From Sutcliffiella rhizosphaerae (GTDB lineage Bacteria; Bacillota; Bacilli; Bacillales; Bacillaceae_I), in assembly GCF_917563925.1 (NCBI RefSeq), contig NZ_CAKJTJ010000005.1, positions 124,001 through 188,000 of the forward strand: DNA of 64,000 bases, in the 5' to 3' direction. Below, piece after piece: positions 45,059-53,769 of this stretch (position 1 is the stretch's first letter; every line of letters begins with the position of its first letter). The notes beneath the pieces were generated by a model, which worked only from the letters and a program-made list of their open reading frames with translations, was not told the DNA's origin and searched no databases. The position numbers and the translations under genes are program-made.

Positions 45059-45387
45059 TCGTTCTCACCTCTTTGCAATAGTTGACTTACTGGACCTGCG
45101 ATCAGCATCCACTCGTTTGAGATTCGTTCCAGTTCTGCTTTTCCGCTGTCGGTTAAAAAATAATACTTTCGGTTTGGGCCTGATGCGGATGGCCGCATTT
45201 CCCCCACAATAAATCCGTTCTTTTGCAGTCGGAGCAGTACAGGATAAATGGTTCCTTCACTGATATCCGGCAATCCGACTTTTTGCAGCAACTGGGATAA
45301 TTCGTATCCGTAAACGGCCTTTTCTTCTACGATTGCCATCACACAAGCATCAAGGATTCCTTTTAATAGCTGGCTTCGTGCTGCCAT
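45055..45387 (-). CDS. PadR-family transcriptional regulator
   Basis: A 110-residue winged-helix repressor. ILDACVMAIVEEKAVYGYEL, the recognition-helix region ISEGTIYPVLLRLQKNGFI and RKYYFLTDSGKAEL are standard PadR features. The short C-terminal helix is typical of the small (PadR-s2) class. ATG 45387 follows AGGTGA; an upstream in-frame TTG lacks a ribosome site. Its promoter region holds three copies of a CTTG-N5-CAAG type element, so autoregulation is likely. It leads the three-gene operon. Confidence 0.92.
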   Translation of the reverse strand: MAARSQLLKGILDACVMAIVEEKAVYGYELSQLLQKVGLPDISEGTIYPVLLRLQKNGFIVGEMRPSASGPNRKYYFLTDSGKAELERISNEWMLIAGPVSQLLQRGENE

Positions 45388-45419
45388 TTTTTCACCTACT
45401 TTAAATATGGTAAGGGTAA

Positions 45420-45510
45420 CTTGCATAACAAGGTACCGAGGTTCAATAACTGTTAGTAACTTGCATTACATGATACCTTCATTATAAGGATAGCTATCTT
45501 GTAATGCAAG
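45420..45510 (-). promoter_or_regulatory. PadR operon promoter with three operator-like sites
   Basis: On the minus strand, TTGCAT (45509-45504) and TATAAT (45486-45481) are 17 bases apart. CTTGTAATGCAAG (45498-45510) covers the -35; CTTGCATTACATG (45460-45472) and CTTGCATAACAAG (45420-45432) lie downstream, 38 and 40 bases apart, about four helical turns each. Confidence 0.75.
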
Positions 45511-45575
45511 GTATTTTATTAAAAAAAAGAACGTAAAATATACAGTTGTTTTTCAATGCAGTTGCTTCGCTTTCT

Positions 45576-45595
45576 GCGGGTGGTCCGAAAGCCTC
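45576..45595. repeat. Direct repeat, right copy
   Basis: GCGGGTGGTCCGAAAGCCTC, near copy of the 43569 element. The surrounding 45545-45780 stretch is non-coding, with an inverted repeat CCCTTCCTCCC/GGGAGGAAGGG at about 45629-45664; the forward frame across it has no ribosome site. Confidence 0.45.
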
Positions 45596-45783
45596 TTCGG
45601 AGCTGTTCCAATGGAGTATTCCCTTATCCCTTCCTCCCGTATGATAGTGGAAGGGAGGAAGGGGCAAGGAAGCACTTTAGCAAACAAGGAAAATGTGATC
45701 TCAATTTCTTCCCATACAAAAGGGGTTCATCCCCAGATTTTAAAACTGTATAACTGATGTGATTGAAAAAGTACTAAAAAAAA

Positions 45784-46062
45784 TTAAGGAAGCTTACCTA
45801 ATTCCTTTGAGGCATTACGATTAAATCTAAAGTATCTGACTATCCATATTCCAACAAGGGATAGGAGAGTAGAAACTGTAATAATTACCGGTAGAATGCC
45901 GGTAATGTTTGCAATCATACTGTATAGAATTCCAAAGACAGCCATCGTGAGTACTACCACAATAAAATGTACTTGACCATTTAAATATGCCATAACCCCG
46001 CTACCTGATAAGACAAGAACACCTAATAATAAAACCGCAATCACTGGAAAGAAATATTCCAT
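45784..46062 (-). CDS. Small three-span membrane protein
   Basis: About 92 residues with three hydrophobic segments (VIAVLLLGVLVLSGSGVMAY, HFIVVVLTMAVFGILYSMIA, VIITVSTLLSLVGIWIV) and a basic C-terminus. No family recognised. Two candidate ATG codons lie nine bases apart; GGAGG is 2 bases from the upstream one and 11 from the downstream one, so the exact start (46062 or 46071) is uncertain. Confidence 0.65.
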   Translation of the reverse strand: MEYFFPVIAVLLLGVLVLSGSGVMAYLNGQVHFIVVVLTMAVFGILYSMIANITGILPVIITVSTLLSLVGIWIVRYFRFNRNASKELGKLP

Positions 46063-46156
46063 GTAATGCATAACCTCCGTTATGTTGGTGTAAATAGATA
46101 TTTATAGTATATCATAAAATAATAAAAAGATTCGCATTATGATATGGGGGACTCAT

Positions 46157-46624
46157 ATGATACGGCAGGCTGTAGGAGCTATTGTGAAAGTAAAAGCAAA
46201 GTATTTACTGGTTCATAAGGTGAAAATCAACACTAAGGAGGGTAAAAAAAACATATCTGGGTTATGGGATTTTATAAAAGGAGGAGTTAAGGAGAAAGAC
46301 CAATCTTTACAAGAGGCAATATTAAGAGAATTGAAGGAAGAGACTGGAACAAACTTATTTGAAGTAGAAAAAGAATACAGCAGAAAAATCGAATTCGATT
46401 TCCCGCGGGATGTTGCGGAAGAAATAGGGTATCGGTCTCAACTTACAACAATGTTTCTTGTTTCCTTTTACGGTGAGTTATCTGATATTTGTCCACAAGA
46501 TGATGAAATTGACAATTTTGGTCTTTTTACAAAAGAAGAAGTGTTAAATATGGTATCACATAGTGAAACGAAGAAATATTTTATTGACACTTGTGAAAAG
46601 GGAAAATATACTAGTAGGGAATAA
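46157..46624 (+). CDS. NUDIX hydrolase
   Basis: A 155-residue NUDIX-fold pyrophosphohydrolase. The Nudix box is present as GGVKEKDQSLQEAILRELKE followed by ETG, with the REXXEE metal core. Substrate (nucleotide, sugar nucleotide or capped RNA) is not visible. ATGGGGGA precedes ATG 46157 by about 5 bases; an in-frame upstream ATG lies before that site. Its last 40 bases contain the promoter for the downstream ABC-F leader. Confidence 0.88.
   Translation: MIRQAVGAIVKVKAKYLLVHKVKINTKEGKKNISGLWDFIKGGVKEKDQSLQEAILRELKEETGTNLFEVEKEYSRKIEFDFPRDVAEEIGYRSQLTTMFLVSFYGELSDICPQDDEIDNFGLFTKEEVLNMVSHSETKKYFIDTCEKGKYTSRE
46584..46612 (+). promoter_or_regulatory. Promoter of the ABC-F leader, inside the NUDIX gene
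   Basis: TTGACA (46584-46589), 17 bases, TATACT (46607-46612). Transcription would begin near 46619, just before the NUDIX stop codon, giving a leader of about 300 bases. Confidence 0.75.
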
Positions 46625-46683
46625 AGAAAAGGAAGGTACAAGGTGCGATGTGGAATTAATCTGATTTTTAGGAGTGAACTCAT

Positions 46684-46743
46684 ATGGTTAATAAAATGAG
46701 GACCCTAGAGAATTGGATTAGTCTGCCCTTTTGTACTTCATGA
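46684..46743 (+). CDS. Leader peptide of the ABC-F attenuator, 19 aa
   Basis: The frame reads MVNKMRTLENWISLPFCTS. AGGAG lies 9 bases before the ATG. It stands between a consensus promoter and an intrinsic terminator upstream of an antibiotic-resistance type ABC-F gene, the arrangement known for ribosome-mediated attenuation of such genes. Codons 7-10 contain ACCCTAGAGA (46702-46711), exactly complementary to TCTCTAGGGT (46831-46840) in the terminator, so it can act as antiterminator strand. Confidence 0.7.
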   Translation: MVNKMRTLENWISLPFCTS

Positions 46744-46826
46744 AAATAGCAATATTTCACAATTGGTAAGATAGTGTTATTTATTCTATTTTATGTTGTC
46801 TATATGGTATGGACTTATTCATCAAC

Positions 46827-46857
46827 AACCTCTCTAGGGTTCCTAGGGAGGTTTTTT
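46827..46857 (+). terminator. Attenuator terminator before the ABC-F gene
   Basis: AACCTCTCTAGG/CCTAGGGAGGTT (one mismatch) on a GTT-type loop followed by six T, 67 bases before the gene start. Confidence 0.88.
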
Positions 46858-46923
46858 CTATGATTGATAGGTCTGCTCATTTTTTGTAACACAAACACAA
46901 AAAAATAAAATGAGGTGCTATTA

Positions 46924-48681
46924 TTGACAACACTTATTCAAGTAAAACAGTTATCAAAAAGTTTTGGAGAAAGAGAAGTTTTAAAAGATTGCTCTTTTCA
47001 AATAAGAAATGGAGAGAAAATTGGGCTAGTAGGTTGGAATGGTACTGGAAAAACGACACTTATCAAATTGTTAAGCGGTTTAATTCATGCTGATACAGGA
47101 AGTGTTACAACATTTCCATCCACACTAAGAATAGGATATCTTCCTCAATCAACAGAGTATGAAGTCCACATAGAAAATGAATTATACGAGCATGGTGAAA
47201 AGCTGCTACATGCAACGAGTGCACTTGGTTTAGACCGTAACATTACAACAGAGCGAACTAGATATGGAACGCTCAGTGGAGGGGAACGCCTAAAGTTGTC
47301 GTTAGCGAAAATATGGGCCAATCAGCCTCAATTTCTATGCTTAGACGAACCGACCAATCATCTTGACATGAGGGGAGTTAATTGGCTTGTGTCAGAAGTG
47401 GCAAATTTTGATGGCGCAGCAATCATCATTTCACATGACAGATATTTTTTAGATCAAACAGTTACTAAAATTTTTGAGATTGAGGATAGTCTTTTGACAA
47501 TTTATGAAGGGAACTATACCGATTTTCGGAAGGAGAAGCAACGACGAATTGATCAGCAGGCATGGGATTACGAGAAGCAGCAGAGAAAGATAAATATGAT
47601 AGAAAAGCAAGTCTCAAAGCTGAAACAATGGTCTGACAAGGCTCATAGAGATGCAGGAAAGCGGGACAATCCTGGTGAAAGAAAACAAATGGGTTTAAGG
47701 GAGCATGAAAGAGTAAAAGCAAAGAAAAAGGATAATCAAGTAAAGTCAAAAATGAAAAGACTGGCTCTCGAACTTTCAAAAAACAAAATGGAAAAGCCAA
47801 AAGAAGAACAAAAAGTTCAGTTTGATTTTGAATATAGTGGCAAAAGAGGTAAAAGAATTCTAGAAGCAAAAGGGCTGACCAAAAGCTTCACAACACATAC
47901 ACTTTTTGAAAAAAGTCACTTCTATGTAAAGCATGGTGAAAAAATCGGACTAATTGGAGAAAACGGTGTAGGGAAATCGACATTTATAAAAATGCTTATG
48001 GAAGAAGAAGAAATTACAAAAGGATCTCTTTGGAAGAGTGAATCTATAAAAATTGCCTATTTAAGCCAAGACGTTGACGATATGAATGATAATCAAACAG
48101 CTCTTGAGTATTTGAACTTAAGTGGGTGGGAGAACACTTCGAGAGCAAGAACTATATTTGCGAATATGGGTATGAAGGAAGAAAAACTCAACAAACCATT
48201 GAGTGTTACAAGTCTCGGAGAAAAGACTAGAGTCAAACTTGTTCATATGATTATGCAAGAGTATGATGTGTTGATACTTGATGAACCAACCAATCATTTA
48301 GATTTACCGAGTAGAGAACAGCTTGAGAACACATTAACAAGCTATATGGGAACCTTGATCATCATTTCCCATGACCGATATTTTATAGAAAAACTATGTG
48401 ATAAACTTCTGGTAATCGAAAATAAACGAATAAAGCGAGTGGAAACAGGACTGGGAGATTTTCGTGGACAAAAAGATAAACAACTAGAGCCTTCAAGAAA
48501 AGAACACTTGGAAAAACTCGCCATTCTGGAAACGAAAATAACAGAACTACTTGGGAAAATTTGCATCGTAAACAAAGAAAGTGAAGAATATGCAGTATTG
48601 GATCGGGAATTAGTAAGCGTAATGGGAATGAAAAAGATGTTAAAAGAAAACGGTTGTGCAAAAAGTAACAATAGGTTATGA
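46924..48681 (+). CDS. ABC-F protein, ribosome-protection type (VmlR-like)
   Basis: A 585-residue soluble protein with two ABC modules and no membrane span. Walker A sites are GWNGTGKTT and GENGVGKST, signatures LSGGERLKL and SLGEKTRVK, Walker B LCLDEPTNHLD and LILDEPTNHLD. The linker of about 100 residues (KQQRKINMIEKQVSKLKQWS) is highly charged, as in VmlR/Vga/Msr proteins that dislodge drugs from the ribosome. The leader with uORF and terminator supports an antibiotic-inducible role. Drug class is unknown; VmlR-type means lincosamides, streptogramin A and pleuromutilins. TTG 46924 follows GAGGTG at 6 bases. Confidence 0.88.
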   Translation: MTTLIQVKQLSKSFGEREVLKDCSFQIRNGEKIGLVGWNGTGKTTLIKLLSGLIHADTGSVTTFPSTLRIGYLPQSTEYEVHIENELYEHGEKLLHATSALGLDRNITTERTRYGTLSGGERLKLSLAKIWANQPQFLCLDEPTNHLDMRGVNWLVSEVANFDGAAIIISHDRYFLDQTVTKIFEIEDSLLTIYEGNYTDFRKEKQRRIDQQAWDYEKQQRKINMIEKQVSKLKQWSDKAHRDAGKRDNPGERKQMGLREHERVKAKKKDNQVKSKMKRLALELSKNKMEKPKEEQKVQFDFEYSGKRGKRILEAKGLTKSFTTHTLFEKSHFYVKHGEKIGLIGENGVGKSTFIKMLMEEEEITKGSLWKSESIKIAYLSQDVDDMNDNQTALEYLNLSGWENTSRARTIFANMGMKEEKLNKPLSVTSLGEKTRVKLVHMIMQEYDVLILDEPTNHLDLPSREQLENTLTSYMGTLIIISHDRYFIEKLCDKLLVIENKRIKRVETGLGDFRGQKDKQLEPSRKEHLEKLAILETKITELLGKICIVNKESEEYAVLDRELVSVMGMKKMLKENGCAKSNNRL

Positions 48682-48724
48682 AATAAAAGTAAGGATGCAG
48701 CTCTAACAGGCTAATTTATTCTAA

Positions 48725-48766
48725 TATAGCAAGCAGGAAAAGGAACATTATTTACTGCTTGCTATA
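48725..48766 (+). terminator. Hairpin after the ABC-F gene
   Basis: TATAGCAAGCAG/CTGCTTGCTATA perfect 12-bp stem with an 18-base loop, followed by TTTA. The remaining 180 bases to the next gene show nothing else. Confidence 0.65.
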
Positions 48767-48944
48767 TTTAAAGTGTTCTGTCGGATTATTACTGAGTAAT
48801 AGCTCCTGTATTGTTGTGGTTTCTTCGGTTTTCAATTACTCAGATTCCCATTATTATGGCAACTAGCTCTTCCATTTCAGGTTCAGAATCATAGATAGTA
48901 AGACGATAGAAAGCTGATTCAAAAAATGACAAGATGGTTTCAAA

Positions 48945-49625
48945 TTAGGTTAGCTTCAGCTTTTGTCCAACATAAATCGTATTAGATGTAAGATCATTCA
49001 GTTCTTTTACCAGTTTTACGGACAACCCATATTTTTGAGCAATTGAATACAATGTGTCCCCTTTTTTCACAGTTATCGAAAAGCTTTCTGGTGCTGGTGA
49101 GACATAAAGTGGCTGACCAGCTATAATTATATTATTTGATAGGTTATTCCATTTCCTTAATTGTTCAATAGATGCGTGGTGTTTTTGGGAAATTGAGTAT
49201 AGGGTATCTCCCTTTTTCACCTCTATGAGGATAGGTTTCTTTACTAAAAGGGTTTGATTTGTATAAATGGTTTCATGAGAAAGTTTATTCCAGGTTTTTA
49301 GGTCTTTTACTGTAACACCATATGTCTTTGCAAGAGAGAACAGAGTATCCCCTTTCTTGACTGTGGTAGAAATTACATCTTTTATTACCAAAGTATTTCC
49401 TGCCATTATTTTGGAAGAAGATAAGTTATTCATCTCTTTAAGGTCCTCTACTGATACATGATACTTTTTTGCTAAACTGTAAAGAGTATCTCCTTTCTTT
49501 ATCGTAATAACGTTTTGTTGGGTGTCTTCGGCAGCAGTAGCACTTTCGTGTGAGGCAAGACCGAGACTACTAGAAATTCCAAAAGTAAGTACTAGAGCCA
49601 AAGCTAATTTTTGATGCTTTTTCAT
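48945..49625 (-). CDS. Secreted protein with four LysM domains
   Basis: A 226-residue exported protein: signal peptide MKKHQKLALALVLTFGISSS ending near ATAA, then four LysM repeats, each opening with a KKGDTLYSLAKKYHVS-like segment, at about residues 37-80, 83-126, 129-172 and 179-225. No catalytic domain follows, so it may cap or organise peptidoglycan, or serve as a spore-envelope protein. The repeats differ enough to be old. GGGAGTG lies 6 bases before ATG 49625. Confidence 0.88.
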   Translation of the reverse strand: MKKHQKLALALVLTFGISSSLGLASHESATAAEDTQQNVITIKKGDTLYSLAKKYHVSVEDLKEMNNLSSSKIMAGNTLVIKDVISTTVKKGDTLFSLAKTYGVTVKDLKTWNKLSHETIYTNQTLLVKKPILIEVKKGDTLYSISQKHHASIEQLRKWNNLSNNIIIAGQPLYVSPAPESFSITVKKGDTLYSIAQKYGLSVKLVKELNDLTSNTIYVGQKLKLT

Positions 49626-49793
49626 GTTAAACACTCCCATAGTTTTTAGTTTCATTTACTTTGACGGAGTGCGCAGAAATTTGTCGCTTGTACTAAAGAA
49701 ATAGGGCTGCCCATTTTTGATTTCTGTAAGATTCAGATAACAAATTGCTACTGATTCCAGCTTTTGCACCATAATCATTATAGTAAGGGGCAT

Positions 49794-49823
49794 AAAAAAA
49801 GAACCTGTAAAATCTTCAGGTTC
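49794..49823 (-). terminator. Terminator of the epimerase-like gene
   Basis: On the minus strand GAACCTG/CAGGTTC with a 9-base loop runs into seven T, 13 bases past the stop codon. Confidence 0.9.
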
Positions 49824-49835
49824 ATAAGATAAAAA

Positions 49836-50864
49836 CTATCTGCTAGTCCATTCTGCTAACAAGTCATGTTCCTTTTCCCTGTGTAGCCCTGCTTTTTTCT
49901 CTTCTTCCTTGCGAGTTTCTTCCCATTTTAAAACATCATGTACAGTTTCTTCTAACGGCCTAACGGACAGACGTTGTTGAATTGCTTTTTCAATACTAAT
50001 TGTCCCTGAGCCACGCCATGGTGTTCCTCCTTCAGTAAGAGGGAAATCTTCAGGTATCCATAACGGCAATTCAACCCAAGGCGCTACATGTTGATCAACT
50101 AAAAAGCTTTCCTCTACCCAAGATAATTCTGCATTAGATTCAGTTATTCTCTTACAAGTCAATAAGTACTCTTCCATTGTAATGGGGGTGGTAGGGCCTG
50201 TGACATTAAAGGTACCAGTCACTTTTTCATCTGCCATTTTTAAAATCCATAAAGCTAAGTCTCTTGCATCAATATATTGTATGTATCTATTTTTACGTCC
50301 CGGGGCGAGAACTTCTCCACCTTCTGCTATTCGATTTATCCAATAGGAAAATCGATCAGAATAGTCATAAGGTCCGACCAAAAGTCCAGAACGGACATGA
50401 AGCACTTTATTCGGCATATTACTTTCTGAAGCCAATTCACTCTCCGCTTTTAATGCCCCATAGTGTTTATTTATTTCTTCTTGTGTCCCATATCCAATTT
50501 TCTCTATTTCTTCTGGAGTCAATGATTGTACAGGATAATCCTCATTAATACTATCAGGGATCCAATCTCTATATACGGAAATACTAGAAACAAATGTGTA
50601 ATGGTCTACCTTATCGGCTAATACTCTAGTTGATTCTGTTAAAGCTTTCGGTGTGTATCCACATGTATCGATTGCTACATCCCATTTACCATTTTCCAGT
50701 AAGGAAAGATCTTTATTACGGTCCCCAATTATCCATTCAGCTTGAGGAAACAGTTCTTGATGATTGCCACGGTTAAAAAGTGTTACTTCATGACCTTGCT
50801 TCATTGCTTCTTCTACAATAAATCTACCTAGAAAACGAGTTCCACCGATTATAAGAATTTTCAT
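49836..50864 (-). CDS. NAD-dependent epimerase/dehydratase-like protein
   Basis: A 342-residue extended SDR protein. The cofactor motif is IIGGTRFLGRFIVEEA, a Ser is in FVSSISVY, and YGALKAE supplies YxxxK. The late GGTPWRGSG region is common in a Bacillus subgroup related to isoflavone-reductase/RNA-binding CSP41-type SDRs. No sugar-nucleotide genes are nearby, so substrate is unknown. The ATG is preceded by GGAGG at 9 bases. It is transcribed alone. Confidence 0.85.
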   Translation of the reverse strand: MKILIIGGTRFLGRFIVEEAMKQGHEVTLFNRGNHQELFPQAEWIIGDRNKDLSLLENGKWDVAIDTCGYTPKALTESTRVLADKVDHYTFVSSISVYRDWIPDSINEDYPVQSLTPEEIEKIGYGTQEEINKHYGALKAESELASESNMPNKVLHVRSGLLVGPYDYSDRFSYWINRIAEGGEVLAPGRKNRYIQYIDARDLALWILKMADEKVTGTFNVTGPTTPITMEEYLLTCKRITESNAELSWVEESFLVDQHVAPWVELPLWIPEDFPLTEGGTPWRGSGTISIEKAIQQRLSVRPLEETVHDVLKWEETRKEEEKKAGLHREKEHDLLAEWTSR

Positions 50865-51008
50865 ATGTAAACCTCCTCCAGTAAGATTTTTCTTGTTTTA
50901 CTTTATTCTACGAATGTCAGGGAAATACCTTTTCCACACATTGAGCAAGCGGAAAAAACAGTATGATTGGAATAAATTCTACTGAAAATTGTAAAGTTAA
51001 TGAATAGG

Positions 51009-52070
51009 TTACACGGTTTTTTCTTGTATGTTTCTACTGAAGTACCATTTTAATAATGGCGGCACTACCGTTATGATAAACAATAATCTTATCAGTTGTA
51101 GTGAGCTTACTACTGCTGGATCACCACCGACAGATGTTGCAGTAAGAACCATTTCAATAAGACCTCCAGGTGCAACACTCAATATAGCAGTTGGAAGATC
51201 TAAAGAAGTAAATGTTGCTAAGGCAACTCCTAGACCAAAAGATACAAAGATTAAGGCAAGAGTTAAACCGAAATAGACAAAGCAGTACTTGCCACCGAGT
51301 TTTAAATCTGAAAATGCAATACTTTTTCCCATCCCTATGCCGACTGTAATTTGAGCAAAAATCATGCATAACGATGGTAAGGATGGAAGCTCTACAAGAA
51401 AAATGTTCATTAAAGCAGTAACAATTAGGGGAACTATGATAATACCAGCAGGGATTTTTTTACGTAATAGGACACCAAATAAAACTGGAATAAAAAACCA
51501 TAGGTATTCCCAATTCCAAATATTAAATGTTATCGCTAGTGTGGAGGGATTTCCTGCACCCTCTGTATTAGTAAAGGTATGTAATACAAAAAATGGTACA
51601 AAAAATAGTACCGTTAACAAGCGGACTGTTTGAAATATGATAACGAGAGAAGATTTTGCATTTAATGATTCGCTAGCGATCACCATTTCTGAAAGTCCAC
51701 CAGGAATGGAACCGAACACACTAGTAATTTTGTCGACAGAAATCCATTTTGTCACAAGGATGCTATTTATTATACTTACTAAAATAAGCAAAATAGTTGC
51801 CAATACATAAGGAAGCAGATAAGGTCCGACTGTCAACAATGTTTGTTTCGTAAAATAAAGACCGAAAAAGAGACCAAGGATTAAAAAACCACTTTGTCTT
51901 AAAGGTTCAGGACAATATATAGATCGCTTGAAAAAACCTTGATAAAACATGATGAATGTCAGCGAACCAAGCACCCAAGGTAAAGGAAGGTTAAAAAAAT
52001 AAAAAATAGCCCCTCCGAGCGTTCCTAAAATGTAGGCCTCTACTAGTAGTAAGAAAGGAATATTTCGCAT
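51009..52070 (-). CDS. AbrB-family membrane transporter (AbrB duplication type)
   Basis: A 353-residue membrane protein with about ten spans arranged as two similar halves: SIPGGLSEMVIASES in the first and SVAPGGLIEMVLTATSVGGD in the second. This paired PGGL-EM motif marks the PF05145 (AbrB duplication, once called ammonia monooxygenase-like) family of putative regulators or transporters; it is unrelated to the DNA-binding AbrB. AAGGAGTG precedes ATG 52070 by 7 bases; an in-frame start further up lies before that site. Confidence 0.85.
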   Translation of the reverse strand: MRNIPFLLLVEAYILGTLGGAIFYFFNLPLPWVLGSLTFIMFYQGFFKRSIYCPEPLRQSGFLILGLFFGLYFTKQTLLTVGPYLLPYVLATILLILVSIINSILVTKWISVDKITSVFGSIPGGLSEMVIASESLNAKSSLVIIFQTVRLLTVLFFVPFFVLHTFTNTEGAGNPSTLAITFNIWNWEYLWFFIPVLFGVLLRKKIPAGIIIVPLIVTALMNIFLVELPSLPSLCMIFAQITVGIGMGKSIAFSDLKLGGKYCFVYFGLTLALIFVSFGLGVALATFTSLDLPTAILSVAPGGLIEMVLTATSVGGDPAVVSSLQLIRLLFIITVVPPLLKWYFSRNIQEKTV

Positions 52071-52220
52071 CCCTAAACACTCCTTTGATTGAATAAAGTA
52101 ATTGTAACACAAATATATTCATCTTATTGTTTTATTTTTCGTGAATCGAAATAATAGAAGTAGGTAAAGGGATTTAAAGAAATATTTCAGAGCGTTTTAC
52201 ATTTACAGAAAACCATTTCA

Positions 52221-52249
52221 TTGACACTGGTCATAAAAAGTCATAAACT
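52221..52249 (+). promoter_or_regulatory. Probable promoter of the MFS exporter gene
   Basis: TTGACA, 17 bases, TAAACT. A direct repeat GTCATAAA occurs twice across the spacer and -10 and could be an operator. Confidence 0.5.
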
Positions 52250-52303
52250 ACTAAGGTTGTTAGTGTATTACATGAAAAAAAGAAAATAGGAAGTAGTGAG
52301 ATT

Positions 52304-53497
52304 ATGACATCAGAACAAAAAAAGAAAATGATTGTTTTAATGATAAATATGTTTATTGCCATTGGTAGCTTTGGTATTATTATTCCTATTTTACCAGCTT
52401 ATCTCGCTTCCATTGGTGAAGGTGGTTTGGCAGCCGGTTTAATGATCGCTATTTTTGCTGGAGCACAGTTTTTCATGTCACCGATTGCAGGTAAATGGGC
52501 TGATCAATACGGCAGAAGAATCATGATTATTTTAGGACTAGCAGGATTGACGCTGTCGATGTTTGTTTTTTATGCCTTTGATTCCGTTTGGATGCTTTAT
52601 TTTTCACGTATAATAGGTGGTGCTGGTGCTGCGTTATTAATACCCGCATTATTTGCTTATGTGGCTGATATCACAAGCTTAGAGCAACGTGCAAAAGGAA
52701 ATAGTTATATTTCAGCATCCATGTCTTTGGGAATTGTAATTGGTCCTGGTATCGGGGGATTTCTTGCGGAGTATGGATTGAAGATGCCACTTCTAGTTTC
52801 GGCGTTGATTTCATTAGTTGCAACGATATTTTCTATTTTAGTATTAAAGGAAAGTAGAGAAGTAGCAGAAGTAGCTCACGTTCAAGAGTCAGAATCTATG
52901 ATTAAAAAAATAGCGTTATCTGTAAAGAAGCCTTACTTTATCCCATTAATTATTACATTAGTAATGAGCTTCGGATTAATGGCATATGAATCTGTGTTAG
53001 GATTATTTATTGATAATCAATTTGGTGCAACACCAAAGGAAATAGCGATAATGATAACTGCTACAGGGATCATTAGTGTGATTGTTCAGCTATTTGTAGT
53101 TGATCGGATTGTAAGAGCCATTGGTGAAGGGAATGTTCTAAATACATTTTTAATTGTTGCAGCAATAGGATTCTTCTTGTCTTTATTTGCCTCAAGCTAC
53201 AGTATCTTTTTCGGAATTACACTTATTATTTTCTTAGCAACCTCAATCTTAAGGCCAGTTATTAATACGTTGATATCAAAGCTTGCAGGAAATGAACAAG
53301 GGTTTGCTATGGGAATGAACAATGCTTACATGAGTATCGGAAACGTTCTTGGACCAACCTTGGCCGGAATACTTTATGACGTGAACTTAATTTATCCATT
53401 TTTGCTTGGATTAGTAATTTTAAGTATTACTATCTTTGTTTCTTTCTTATGGCAATCTAAAGAAAAAAAGAAGCTTATGAGTTTAGAGACAAAATGA
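52304..53497 (+). CDS. MFS drug-efflux transporter, DHA1 family
   Basis: A 397-residue, 12-span protein. The loop after span 2, GKWADQYGRRIMIILG, is MFS motif A, and span 5 carries motif C (SLGIVIGPGIGGFLAE), which marks antiporter-type drug exporters such as Bmr, Blt, NorA and TetA. The start lies 7-9 bases after a GGAAGTAG site. No regulator gene is next to it. Substrates are unknown. Confidence 0.87.
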   Translation: MTSEQKKKMIVLMINMFIAIGSFGIIIPILPAYLASIGEGGLAAGLMIAIFAGAQFFMSPIAGKWADQYGRRIMIILGLAGLTLSMFVFYAFDSVWMLYFSRIIGGAGAALLIPALFAYVADITSLEQRAKGNSYISASMSLGIVIGPGIGGFLAEYGLKMPLLVSALISLVATIFSILVLKESREVAEVAHVQESESMIKKIALSVKKPYFIPLIITLVMSFGLMAYESVLGLFIDNQFGATPKEIAIMITATGIISVIVQLFVVDRIVRAIGEGNVLNTFLIVAAIGFFLSLFASSYSIFFGITLIIFLATSILRPVINTLISKLAGNEQGFAMGMNNAYMSIGNVLGPTLAGILYDVNLIYPFLLGLVILSITIFVSFLWQSKEKKKLMSLETK

Positions 53498-53595
53498 AAG
53501 TAAAGTAAGTAAATGAAAATTTCTATTTACTTTTTACCAAAATTAACATATATTTAGATTAATCATTTATCAAAATAGAAAGCGAGGGATGTTAT

Positions 53596-53667
53596 ATGAG
53601 TAAATTAATTGTTAATAAATGCAACCAATTAAATATATTCACACAGCCCTTGCAGTGGAAAGAATAA
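53596..53667 (+). CDS. Candidate leader peptide upstream of the RsgA-like gene, 23 aa
   Basis: A 23-codon frame starting MSKLIVNKCNQLN and ending QPLQWKE, with GAGGG about 6 bases before its ATG. Its last eight codons form the left arm of a 14-bp hairpin, and a terminator follows 103 bases later, just before the GTPase gene. This is the layout of ribosome-mediated attenuators. No known leader was matched. Confidence 0.55.
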   Translation: MSKLIVNKCNQLNIFTQPLQWKE

Positions 53668-53704
53668 TTCTTTCAATAGAAAATAGATCTACTGCGGGCT
53701 GTGT
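53641..53704 (+). promoter_or_regulatory. Leader hairpin overlapping the uORF
   Basis: ACACAGCCCTTGCAGT and ACTGCGGGCTGTGT pair over 14 bp with a two-base bulge. The right arm can also pair with AAGCCC at 53711-53716, offering an alternative fold. Confidence 0.65.
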
Positions 53705-53769
53705 AATTAAAAGCCCATGGTGAACAAAAGCGAAGATTAATTGATTGTTAAATTAACTTGTTTTAAATA

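Noticed and set aside
45556-45753. Forward frame of 65 codons upstream of the PadR promoter
   Set aside because: No ribosome site; it spans an inverted repeat and repeat remnant.
52272-52289. Five-codon frame (MKKRK) before the MFS exporter
   Set aside because: Too short and without a ribosome site or terminator to count as an attenuator.
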